From Corylus avellana (taxonomy: Eukaryota > Streptophyta > Magnoliopsida > Fagales > Betulaceae), in contig NC_081541.1 of assembly GCF_901000735.1 (NCBI RefSeq), forward strand, positions 45,985,485 through 46,049,484: a stretch of DNA of 64,000 bases, in the 5' to 3' direction. This document shows, piece after piece, positions 1 through 11,473 of this stretch. The position numbers were made by a program, and so were the translations under genes. How positions within the stretch are numbered: the stretch's first letter is position 1; every line of letters begins with the position of its first letter. The notes under the pieces were generated by a model, which worked only from the letters and a program-made list of their open reading frames with translations, did no database searches and was not told the DNA's origin.

Positions 1-1317
1 TTCCTCTCCATCCTCGACCTTTACCGGGGGAATTGTTTGTTTGAAGTTTTTCTCCTTAAGAAACTGCAATCATTTTGACAAAGAAATTGTCATATTGGAG
101 TAAATAATTTCCGCCTTATTAGATATATCATGATATATATTATGAATTTTAAAGCTGCTACATTACTCTATAGTCAGAAGTGGGAGAACAATGTCATCAC
201 CTACTAGGCTACTAATACCAAATAATTTCATTTCCTCAATCAACAGGATTAGCGGCAGCGAAATACATTCCCTTAAACCCGTGGAGCATGGGTCATTTGT
301 GCCCTCTCTCTCCTTGCTCCGCGGGTGACTATATTTGTAGGCACAGGCTTTTGCTATTATATATAAGGGAATTTCATAAAACCCCTTTAAACATTCACAC
401 GTTTTGAAATTATTTTCTCAAAGTTTAATTACTCCTAATTATAGTATCGAACTTTCCATAATGTACCTCCTATATGTTAGGATTTTTTATTAAATCTTGT
501 CAAAATTTTCAAAATGCCTATATTTTTTATTATAAAAAATAAAATAAAATAAATAAATAATAATAATAATAATAAAAAATTGCAAAGATCGAAGCATTGG
601 TTATAAGGATTTAATAGAATTTAGAAAAATATCTATACAAAAATACGTACACCTCAAATATATATACTTGAAGTGCTTTCCAACTTTTCATATTACAATA
701 TTGCGGATGTGAATATGGATATCTAAAAGGAATATATGCATTTTGCGGATGCAACTGTAGATGTTACAAATAACCGCATTCACATGTATACCATTGCTTG
801 ACATGACTTGAATCTGACACTATAGTCTATACATATGGCTAGTACTAATTATTGACACGACCCATGAACTTACACGAACTCAATACAAAATTAATAGGTT
901 GAGTTTGAAAAATTCCAACTGATTTAATTAAATGGATTGAATTAGAATAAAAAAATATAATTTTATATGCATCAACACAACTCGAACTTTCTATGCGAAC
1001 ATAGTGGCCACTGGCTTGCCATGCATATCTGACCAGCTCATTCTTTGTTCTACTTGACATGAATCATTATTCAATTTTATGGATAGTATTGGATATTGTT
1101 TTCAAGATGGGAATACCTGCATTCGCCATAGGAGATCACAGTTAGGTTTCACGTGAAACCGGTTGTTGTAGAAATTTTGCCGAGCCTCTTCAACCTCAGC
1201 CCTCTCTTGTGGGGTACCAGCCTGAGGGTCAAACTCCCATATCTGCCTTCCAACAAAGTTGTTTGTGCTGAAGATACAAGGGTCTTTTCCACCCTCTGCT
1301 ATCTTAAGCCTCCACAT
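1..1317 (-). CDS. Oxidosqualene cyclase, beta-amyrin-synthase type, copy 1 (partial, runs off left edge)
   Basis: The first two coding exons of a triterpene synthase that cyclises 2,3-oxidosqualene at the ER membrane. Exon 1 is 1117-1317 (67 codons, starting [13 protein letters not shown] and ending LLWRMQ before a GT donor). Exon 2 begins at 63 after an AG acceptor and leaves the window in frame ([21 protein letters not shown]). Both exons match copy 2 (6204-14091) almost codon for codon, including the splice phases. Intron 1 (64-1116) is also related to intron 1 of copy 2 near its 3' end, so this is a tandem duplicate. No lesion is seen in the visible part. Catalytic motifs lie outside the window, so activity and product cannot be judged. 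A long TA repeat sits about 95 bp upstream of the start codon. Confidence 0.88.
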
Positions 1318-1405
1318 ATTCTTCCTTATCGGTTTCTTTCAATCACTTCTCTCTTCTCTTCTTCTCCGTTTCATGCAGCCATATATAATATATAGTCGCT
1401 AGTGG

Positions 1406-1409
<4 letters not shown>

Positions 1410-1448
<39 letters not shown>
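1410..1448. repeat. (TA)n microsatellite upstream of OSC copy 1
   Basis: An uninterrupted TA run of about 39 nt, 93 bp upstream of the copy 1 start codon, in the presumed promoter or 5' UTR. Copy 2 has no such run at the corresponding place. Confidence 0.95.
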
Positions 1449-1450
<2 letters not shown>

Positions 1451-1667
1451 TGCGTCGATCTGGGGGAGAGAGAGAGGTTGCGTGGCAGCGTGGGGGAGAG
1501 AGGCATGGGGTGCATTGGGGTGGGGAAAGAATTACATGAGGTGGCAGTAGGGTAGTTGGTGGAAAAATTAAACGGGGAAAAATTTTGCGGCATTGTGCTC
1601 CCGTTTGTGCAGCGGAAACGGCATATTATTATTTTTTTTAGTAACTTTATTTTAAATAATTATTATG

Positions 1668-1930
1668 AGATTTGACAATTACTTTCTAAACTTTAAAACC
1701 TCTCAATTTGAATCCTTAAACTTTCAATTGTAATTAATTTAAACTCTTCCATCAAATTTAGCTGTTAAACTTTTTTTTTTTTTAATTTGGAATTAAGGGT
1801 AAATTTAGAATTTTTTTAAAAAAATTCAGGGGTATAAAAGTCATTGTCTCGCTTTTAACGTTTAAAATCTAACGAAAATGTTTAAATTAACTGCAGTTGA
1901 AAGTTCAGGGGTTTAACTCTATAGCCCATG
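1668..1930. repeat. Foldback MITE-like element
   Basis: The two halves are imperfect inverted repeats: left TTAAACTTTCAATTGTAATT and right AGTTGAAAGTTCAGGGGTTTAA pair over about 100 bp. The same family is complete in an RLF intron (about 35563-35949), and one arm occurs at 14205-14290. Target duplications are not clear at this copy. Confidence 0.6.
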
Positions 1931-2321
1931 AACTTCTTCTCTAACCATATATAAAGATAAGGAAATAATTGGATGGTATGTTGAATTCTAGCCAAACATT
2001 AATCTCTTTCTTCTACTAATTTCTTTCCTAATTCTCCGAGACAAATTCTAGTTTAAGCATCTTGATTAATATGGTACATATTAATTAGTAAAAAAAAAAA
2101 GGAATAATAATGATTCATAATTCCCAATGAAAATATTTAATTAGAGGACCACATGCATAAGAAGGATTGCCATCAACTTACGAAGAAGAAAATTTATAAT
2201 TTTAAAAAAAGAGTCCATGTTTTACTGATCGAATTAAGTTACAGTCTATAATCATTAAAAACTCAGAGTCAACAATGCGCCCTACGCAAACGTAGGCTGC
2301 ACCACTGACCATGCCAACACA

Positions 2322-2600
2322 TTGTTTTATTTTATTTTATTTTATTTTGTTTTTTTTATTAATCAAATAATGAAGGATTATATGGGATTGAAAAATGGGG
2401 AGACCGAGATTCCAAACAAAAAACCCCCAAAAAAAAAAAAAACTAAAATGCTTAAAATACAAACCAATAACAAAAAATGGGTTAAAAAAGTGATTCAATC
2501 GGTTCTTTATATCTTTAACAAAAGCCAAAAAATAGACCGCATAAGGGGTAAACAAATAAAAGGGACATGAATCTCGAATGGTCTATCAATCATTTCCGAA
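2322..2600 (-). repeat. LINE-like 3' fragment with A-rich tail
   Basis: Read on the minus strand it ends in repeated AAAAT units and an A run, as non-LTR retroposon tails do. Its body (2390-2600) resembles 52740-52975: both contain ACCAATAA..AAA, AAAAGCCAAAA/AAAAGCTGAGAAA, an AAAAGGG(G)ACATG(G)A motif and a following TCAATC. No reading frame for reverse transcriptase is present. Confidence 0.4.
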
Positions 2601-4499
2601 CCCCCACAGTTTATATGCTTTAACTTATAATCCTTTATGCCGAAAGCTGGTCAACTAGCTCTCTTTCTCGGTTCAAGGCTTTTATTTTGGAAGGAAACTC
2701 CCTAGTGGTCATCCTTGCCCTTTCAACATCCAAATATAACTCAAGAATATTATTAATTGGCGGATCACCCCATCATCAAAGATACCATCTCAACCATCCC
2801 TCACTCTTTTTCTTGATGAGAAGTAAGAAAATTAACAAAAGTGTAAACTTTGGATCCATCATGCATGTGCCATATTGAACCTCTATCAAATCCACTTCTA
2901 GTTGTATTCTCATTTGTTGTTTTCCTAGGATATATTTTTATATATTATGTATATTTTATTAATTCATGAATTTATTTATATTTCTTCAAACTTAGGTGCC
3001 GACATTAGAGTTAATATATATATATAAACCAGATGGACGATGGATCCCAATGCTGGCTTGAACGTATAGCCTAGCTAGCTAGTATATAAATACATCAAAA
3101 TTTTGTTCATTGTGACAAGAAAAAGATCCGTTGGTTACGTAAATTTAATTTCTCAAGAAGCGGACTTCTTCATTAATTCTCGAAGGCTACAGATCTGATA
3201 GCCCATGAACTTATCCTCTAGTTGGTTCCCGCTGGACCCAACTAGATACTTGGAGCTTAACTTTCAATGTCTTTATAGGTACTCTTTGGTTGAAGATTTG
3301 ACCTGATTATTCCATATGGAGAGGAAAAGAAAGTGACAAATTAAGACAAAGACAGAAGGAAAAGACTTGTGTGGCAAATCATGGACAAAATCAAAAGTAT
3401 AAGGTTTACGATAAACAGCAATAGTTTATTGATTGAAAGTCAGAAGAAGAAGCCGAAAAGTGGGATATACTCATATACACTACAAGCTAGCAGCAACTGC
3501 CAAATGTTCCTTGAGATTCAATAAAATAAGGTTGCATCATTATTTTGCACAGCGATCCTCGTTACCCTCCAGAGAAAGAAAATGGGATGCCCGGAACGTT
3601 GTCCAATTAATTAATGGAGTGTTTCCTCAGGAATGATTGGTTGTGCATGCACCACATGATGAATCCCCTTTGTTTTTCTAATTTAAGCTAGATGTACGTA
3701 ATGAAAGAAAGCAAACAAACTTGCTTTTGGCGAAATCAAGTCTCAATTTCGTTCTTATTATATATATATAAGTAAAGAGTTACAATCAAAATCAAATAGG
3801 AGGAACTAATACAACTAGAACTAGGAGAGCTAATACACCTAGAACTAGAAGAACTATTACGATTGGAAAGCTTTAATATAAACATATATTAACAATATAA
3901 AACATATTGCATTCCGATGCAATAAAATCTGTAAGAAGTGCAGTGCGCTCGAGCGCTAGAGGAGATGCACTCGAGCTCACTCGTGTTTCTTAACATGTAA
4001 TAATGAAAACTAGCTATTGATTTTTCTAACAATTAATTTTTAGTATTGCCACATCATTTCAATTATATGGTAATGCAATCTACTAAATATCATTATTATT
4101 ATTATTTTTTTATAAAGTTCTTATTAATTAGTTCAAATTATGATTTTCATTAAGATGTTATTTATGATAGTCATATAATAGTTTACTAAATAACTAAATT
4201 GTTTGCCAACACATTTATGTTATGTGTTAGTAGTTGCATGCAAGAGAACTCCACCAAGACACATGCATGGCTAAAGTGATGTGGCTGAAGATCAGGTTGC
4301 GTAGGACAAGAATTAATCAATAGCTGGAAGCCTGGCTGGAAGCACAATAAAGAGCTGGAGCTGAACTATCACAGAAACGTATGTTGCATGGGCACATGAC
4401 CTGGCGCTATCTCTTAGTGTACACGGATTTGGATGGGTCTATCTGCCCTTGCAGTTATAGAACTCACATGTTCTCTTATATTAACTTGTAGGACAACTA

Positions 4500-5130
4500 G
4501 TCAAAGTGAAATAGAAATGACAATTTGTCAATAAAATAATTGTTATATTCCGTAATTTTAAGTAAGTACAATGATATATTATATATTCAATTAAAATATA
4601 AACCACAAGAGTCCCTTTACCAAGAGTTTCGTTGCGCGCCCTTTGGCCAAATAAGAGTAGTGGAACCACCCCTTGGACAAAAGCTGCATCTTTGTAGCCA
4701 CCACATGCCCTCACAGTTGAGATATTGTGAATCAATGAGGAAGATATTAGGCTGATGGTCAAGTATAGGAAGGGATTTTGTTAGTCAGGCTGGCCATGGG
4801 GTGGTTCAGTCGGTCGAGCCATCCTTGGCCGGCCACCCCATTTGGCTATGAGGTAGTTAGACCATTTCTTTGTTTTTTTAATAAATATTTTAATATTATT
4901 CTTCTAAAACGAGGAATAATATTCCTCTACAAAAATTAAGGAATTGCTATTCCTTTAGAAATACGCTAGCTCTAAAACTCATTTCCAAAACAAACATTTT
5001 CTTAAAAAAAAAAAAAAAATCTGCGCAAGGGAAAAAGGGTATTGGTTCGGCTGTGGGTGACCACCCCCATGAAAAACAAAAAAAGCAAACTTTTCGTTTG
5101 GTTGCTCTATCACCATTCATCTCGTACGAA
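4500..5130. repeat. OSC upstream block, copy A of a segmental duplication
   Basis: Aligns with 14720-14782 plus 15572-16453 plus 18639-18850, which is the same block in front of OSC copy 2 once two inserted transposons are removed. Shared landmarks are TTCAATTAAAATAT, GAGTCCCTTTACCAA, the GGCCAAATAAGAGTAG segment, AGATATTAGGCTGATGGT, the ATTCCTCTACAAAAATTAAG stretch and ATCTCGTACGAA. A short third copy lies at 21438-21560. It includes a GGCCACCCC-type repeat (4793-4860). Confidence 0.75.
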
Positions 5131-5246
5131 TGAACGGACGTGAGGAAACAAAGCTATGCAGTCAATTGACTTCATTGAAGGAGGAGGTGACAAAATTCCA
5201 GCTCTATTGGTAAATAGAATCTTGTGATGCGTATTTTAAAGGAATG

Positions 5247-5248
<2 letters not shown>

Positions 5249-5286
<38 letters not shown>
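5249..5286. repeat. (TA)n microsatellite
   Basis: Pure TA run of about 38 nt in the spacer between the OSC genes. Confidence 0.95.
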
Positions 5287-5288
<2 letters not shown>

Positions 5289-5559
5289 TTGTGTCGTAGT
5301 TACTTAAGATTATGAACAATAACAATAATTTTATTGAGTTTCAACAATTAATATCATTAATGTTTTCTAGATGGTGCTTTTAAAAAAAAAAATTATGATG
5401 TGACATAAAGACAAAAGTAATTTTGGCCAGCCACATAAAACACACATTTATCACACGCATGTTCATAATGTGTTTAGTATCTTAGAATATTGTTTTTCTA
5501 AAACGAGCTTTTGAGGCCTTAATTAAAAGTGCATTTTGGGTTTTCAACCGCAAGCCCAA

Positions 5560-5930
5560 ACAAGCTCTGAGGAGAGGAAAAGAAGATTACATTTTGTATT
5601 GCATATGTTTTATTCTGTTTTGGATTTGAGAACTTCGAGAAATTTCCCCTAGCTTAATGCTAATATTAGAGTTCAAATGATTGGATAGTTTTGTTAAATA
5701 TTTCCTCGCGTCCTAAATGAAGAAAAACTCGTCCATCAAATTTTTGGAAGGCTTGAACTCTTAATGGATTTTGATAATTTGGGGGTCAAATTATGTGTAG
5801 AGTGGTACTTGGAATGAATTTGAAAATCTGGAATGGAAGTTAAGAATAATGACTTTAGCTGCTCAAACTTGAAATGGATGTAAGTTGGAAGTTGGAGAGA
5901 GAAGATTATGTGTTGTAGAACTACATCATT
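5560..5930 (+). repeat. Copied fragment of the RLF 5' UTR intron
   Basis: About 370 bp clearly related to 31815-32285, inside the 5' UTR intron of the RLF gene 26 kb away and in the same orientation. Shared blocks include AGATTACATTTTGTATTGCA, AATTGGATAGTTTTGTT, TTAATGGATTTTGATAA, TGGAATGGAAGTTAAGAATA (against TGGAGTGG..) and AAGATTATGTGTTGT. This copy lacks about 100 bp present in the RLF intron. It is non-coding. Confidence 0.8.
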
Positions 5931-6203
5931 TCTTATTAATTTGGAATAAATTACCGAACACTCGTACCTATAAATCACAATAAATACATGTGCATATGGG
6001 TCACACTTTAATATAATTAGGGAATTTCTTGCATATTATTCACGTGCTGGTACAACATTGTATAATATTCCTTAATCCCATCTATCTTTGGTGGCTTTGT
6101 GTTTAGACACTTATTACACACATCAACAGCTGCTAAAGAGAAAGTAAGAGAATTAATAATTGGCTGGTTGAGCTATATATATATATATAGTTCACTAATT
6201 GAT

Positions 6204-6378
6204 TCAATTTTTTTTGGATGCCAATGGGACACGATTGCGGTATTCTGCAAGAGCCCACAATGGGTAAATATTTCTGTATGCTGCATAGTGAAGCATACAA
6301 TTCCTTAAGTAGACTCCAAGTATTTCCTGTATGAAAGAGTGATCAATGGTTACGAAGCTTTGAAGGTAAAATTCAAGC

Positions 6379-6415
<37 letters not shown>

Positions 6416-9400
6416 TTTCTGAACTAAATTCATGTTTTAAAGAGAGGTACCTGCTGAGGAAAATCGCCATCCTCCAGTTGAGAATTAATTATCAGCTTTG
6501 CTGCACGATGAAGAGGTGTTGGGTCTCTTTCAGCCTATTGCAGATACAATTTTAACATCAGAATGAATATGCAGGATCAAAACATATGACAATTAATGAC
6601 AGCATAATATATATAAACCATGGAGTCTACCTGTCCAGCATGAATGAGACCCATCATTGCCCATGCAGTTTGTACCAAATTTGATCGGTTTCCTTCAAGA
6701 GGTACATATTCCTATATAATCAAGCACAAAGAGTACTTTATAGTTTTATTATCTAGCATCTGCCAAATCTTAGAAAGACAAAACATGTTATTAAAGATTC
6801 TTAAAAACAAATAAGAATTATACGTGTTAAAACATTACCTTGGTTGGGCATGAGAGATAGCTCTCTCCCCAACCACCATCATCTCTTTGTGCTCTTAGTA
6901 GAAAATCAACAGCTCTGCGCATAACTGGACAATTGTTGTAAGTCTTGCCAGCTGCAGCCAATCCTCCAAGTCCAAACCATGTACCGTATATGAAGCAAAT
7001 TCCCCAATTTCCATACCTGTGGAAATGCTTAATCATGCAATAGATTTCTCTGGTATAAAAACAGAAAAATATCTAAGAAACCAGTGGAGGAACAAACCAT
7101 GAACCATCAGGCATTTGTATGTCTTGGATGAATCGCACAGCACTTTTTATGGAATCTTTGACCTCTTCCTTCCGGTGCCCGGGGTATAACTTCTTAAACA
7201 AAACTAAAGCTTGGATTGCTGATGCGGTGCACTCAAGGTATTCATGCTCAACGACAGTGTCAGAGAAGAATTCTGTGGGATTAAGCAGCTAATGAAAAAA
7301 AAAAAAGAGAAAATTTCCATTAATATACGATAAAAATGGTGAATTTAGAAGTACTAGATAGTTTTAAAGTATTCCATAAGCATATTTCAAGGACACTTCA
7401 ATATGTTAAGGTACTTACTTCCAACCATTTTTGGGCTCGCAGATAAACCACCATTTTTACTCTGCATTAGAGCTTAATGATATGAATGCAATGAAATATT
7501 TAAAACAAACACCAAGTGTTGGGCCTTACTTATTAAAGGGTAATTTGAGCCTACACGTGAGAAAAAATGTTCAAATATTATTTAAATAATTAAAACCAAT
7601 CATTTTTCATCAACTTATGTTTTTTAGATTACTGGTGATTTAACAATGTGAAAGTTAATCCTTACCTGTAGAGAAAGTATCACATTTATAGAATCATAAA
7701 ATCGCTCGGGTTCCATTTTCTCACCAACAATTTCTGGTGGCATCATGGAAAAAAGCATGCAACACTGAAATAGAAAAGAATTTGGTGAGGAACACATTAA
7801 TTATGGAAAAAGGTGTTAACATTTTACCCCATTGACACATTTAAACAAAGTTAATTACCTTAAAAGCTTCTGCAGTGCAATCAGAAACTTGCCATCCCTG
7901 GTCTTGATCAGCAAAAGCCCATGATCCTTTCGAAATGTGACGGTACATGCTTTTAAAGTCTCCAGAAGGGTTGTCCTTGACCTTCACAATTTTTAAGAGA
8001 AAATGGCGTAATTAGTCTGAATGAATATTGTGGTGAAGAGCTGAATTCAGAAGTGAAAATCAAACCTGAGATTTCTTGAGGAAGTCATGCCCTCTCGCAA
8101 GTGTAGGTCCAATTTCATCAGTGAGATTACTAGCAAGTAAAGCTTGAATAGCGAAACTGGTATCCCATGCTTGACTTCCACAACCCTTCATACAAATGGA
8201 ATATATCAAAGTCAATTGTCTCTTCCATTTCCTTGCAAAGACTTAAGACTTACAGACTTGAAGCTAGAAAACAAGAGCTTTGGGGGTTTATACTCAAGTT
8301 TGAATAGTTATATTTCAAATGCTCAACACACAAACAAGGTTATACAAATGTTTTTGTACAATATGGGTACTAACCTGCATCTTCATTCCATCTTCACCGA
8401 CCCATATGAAATCTGGGATCCTTGCAATATGCTTCTTGAAATAATCTCCATTTGGATCTTCAACCCAACAAGCAAGCATAAATAGGGCCTGTTCAATGCA
8501 AATAGCTTTAGGAGTAGTGTTATATAGCTCAAATATATGCTTTCCATGGATTCCCTTTATTTTTGATAACATTACCTTTTCCACGGATCCAGCGGTGATG
8601 TATCGACTATTCTCATCTTCATAATGAATGTGCTTCATTGTTACTTGAAGAGCTTTCTCTCTTACCAATTTGTTAAAGGGCCAACGAGTGAGAAGAGGCT
8701 CAGTGCATAGGTATAGACTATCCCAAAGTAGATCTTGTATCGAAGGATGAGGATAGTAGAGATCCTCCTGTAACAATAATATTGCGTAACCAATGTCTTG
8801 GAAGATGTTAAAACAACACTTACCCCGAAAGCTTAAGCTAATAGGAAGCAATTGATTTAATCATTGAATTTATATTCTAACACTCCCTTATGTGTAGGTT
8901 CAAACTTTTTCCTAATAAGTGAGACCCAACACATAAAGTATTTAATTGAAATGAGAGATGAATAATGGAGACAACGTTTCAACTCAAAGAAACGGATCCT
9001 TTCCAGTCCTTGAAGGACTAGAGAGTATCTAGTTCACGGTTGGGATTTCCCTAGAGAAATCCCAATGCTACAAATAAGCCACGTCAGCCTTCACTAACAA
9101 ATAAAAAATAAATTTTATTTTCAGGTTAATTTATTAGAATGTATTTTAATATATATTGTAGAATGGGTGACATTGGGGTGGCTCAGCCACCCCCGTTGGT
9201 CCTAGGGTGGCCGGCCACCCTTAGGGCAATTTTATTTTATTTTATTTTTTTTAATTTTTTTTTTTTTTTATCATTTGACCCTTGGGGGGTGGCTTGGCCA
9301 CCCCAGACTAGCCACCCCATATGGCCAATAGGGGTGGCCAGCTGGCCATTCCATTATTTTTATTATTATTATTTTTAATCCTAAAGAATATTTTATTTTA

Positions 9401-11438
9401 TTTTTATGTATTAATAGGACAGGTGTCCCATTTGTGGCCCAATATCTCAGAAATCTTAGCCATTAATTAGATACATTCTAGTCCAAAATAGATTGGAGAA
9501 GATCCGGATCCTGAACTCAGGGCTTTTGTTATGATATCATGTTAAAAGCTTAAGTTGATAGAAATAAATGAATTTAATTATTTAATTTATATTCTTATAG
9601 AAGAATGTTGAAAAGCATATGTAGCAATGAGTGAGTATTAACCATGAGAAAAATTTACCTTTGCACATAGATGACGCACTTTCTTCCAGTTAACTTTATT
9701 GTAAGGTTGAGTGTAGATTTCTTCTCTCAATTGAAGAATGAGAGGTGTGATTGGGCCTACAAACCTTTTCCCATAAATGTATGACATGGGCAGGTACACC
9801 AAGCGGCAAAAGCACCACATTTGGGCTGCATTTTAGGGGAAAGCAAATTGATAAGCAATATGTAGCAAGTTTAATCATCAAAAAGAAGAAAGTAAAACCT
9901 CTACCTAATAGAGGCTTTCAATTAAAAATTGTACAAACCTGGATGTACGTATAATGTACGTAGTAAGCATTTATGTACAAACCTGGATTAATGGGAAGAA
10001 ATGAAGGAAGCATCCAAAATTCCGGAGGCATTGGGTTGGTTCCAATCCACTCGAACACACCAAGTATCTACAACAAAGCGAAAAATGCATACTAGAGTTA
10101 ATTATCATCAAACAATCATCACTTTGTTGTAATTTTTATTTCAATTAGACAATAGTGTACTTAAGATTTTTCATTTAGTTCAATTTTGTGTTCTAAGTTC
10201 GAACTGAAAATTTACCAGTTTGAACTAGCCAGTGGAAGAAGTAATCTCAAGTTAGACAAAACTTGCCGTTCCAAGCTTTGTATTAATTCAGTTCCAACTT
10301 ATTCTTTTATTTAGTGGATGAGTTTTCTGGGTTTGGTCATCCCGGAATAGTTTTACTATTGAATATATAGTTACTCAAAAGATTTACGAAACATGATCAT
10401 ACCGAAAGCCAAGTCTTTCCCCAAGAAGGTATGTGTGTTACACCACCATGATCAAGGATCCACTTTCGCGCTCTTGCACAAGCATTGTCTTGACCACCAT
10501 CAGGTCCTTCCCCGAGTATACGCATACAAATGTAGTTGAGAGCCGTGCAAAACATGATACTATGGCCCTCTATGTGTAATCCCCACCCACCATCTTCATT
10601 CTACATACAATTAATATGCAAAATTTACAGCATACTTGTTAAACATACATGACAGCTTAAAAACACACACAAAAGAAAAGGAATCAAGTACTTCAACAGA
10701 AAATCTAATCCTATTTGCATAATTGACATGTGATGCTTCCAAGAATATGCACCTGATGATAGTATATGTATCGAAGGATTTCCTTTTGATACTCTGCAGG
10801 GAACACAATATTAAGATGCCCTGTAATGTACAAACACATTACCTGCATTTTTTTTGGGTTAAAAGAATACAATTAACAATTTCATCAAGATGAAAACCAA
10901 AACAAGTCGAAGGTAGGCATGTCCTCATTGATCCAATGATACTATTCATAGTCTGTCTATCTTAGAAGATGTTTTAGAGATAAATATCTTTAGTAACTAA
11001 AAAAAAAATTAATTTTAGATGAGGCAGGACAAAACTAAAAAAAAAAAAAAAAATCCTAAGGTAAAAATTTAATGGTTAAAGTCCATATATCCCCCTAAAA
11101 CTATCACCCAATTGGCAATGTCCTCCCAAACTTTTAATTATGACAATGTCCCCACAAACTACCAAAATATTGTCAATGTCCTCCCAAGACTAGCAAAAAG
11201 ATAAAAATGCCCCTATAAATTTCTCAATAAGTCAAAAATACCCCTATAAAATACAAAAAAATAAAAATGTATTTAAAAAATACGATTTTTAAAAAATTTT
11301 ATTATTATTATTATTATTTAAAAAAAAAAACCAATTTTAAAAAAAAAAAAATTGGAATTTTTTTTCTTAATTCTGTTTTAAAAAAAGATTTTTTTTTTTT
11401 AAAACGGAAATTTTTATTTAAAAAAATTTATAAAACAA

Positions 11439-11473
<35 letters not shown>

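Larger units (their letters stand above)
1449..6203. other. Intergenic region between tandem OSC genes
   Basis: No convincing gene. It holds a foldback element (1668-1930), a LINE-like 3' fragment (about 2322-2600), a TE-like stretch at 3720-4020 with the GC-rich motif GCGCTCGAGCGC, the duplicated OSC upstream block (4500-5130), a TA repeat (5249-5286) and a copied piece of an RLF intron (5560-5930). Stretches between these are AT-rich and I see nothing else in them. Confidence 0.7.
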
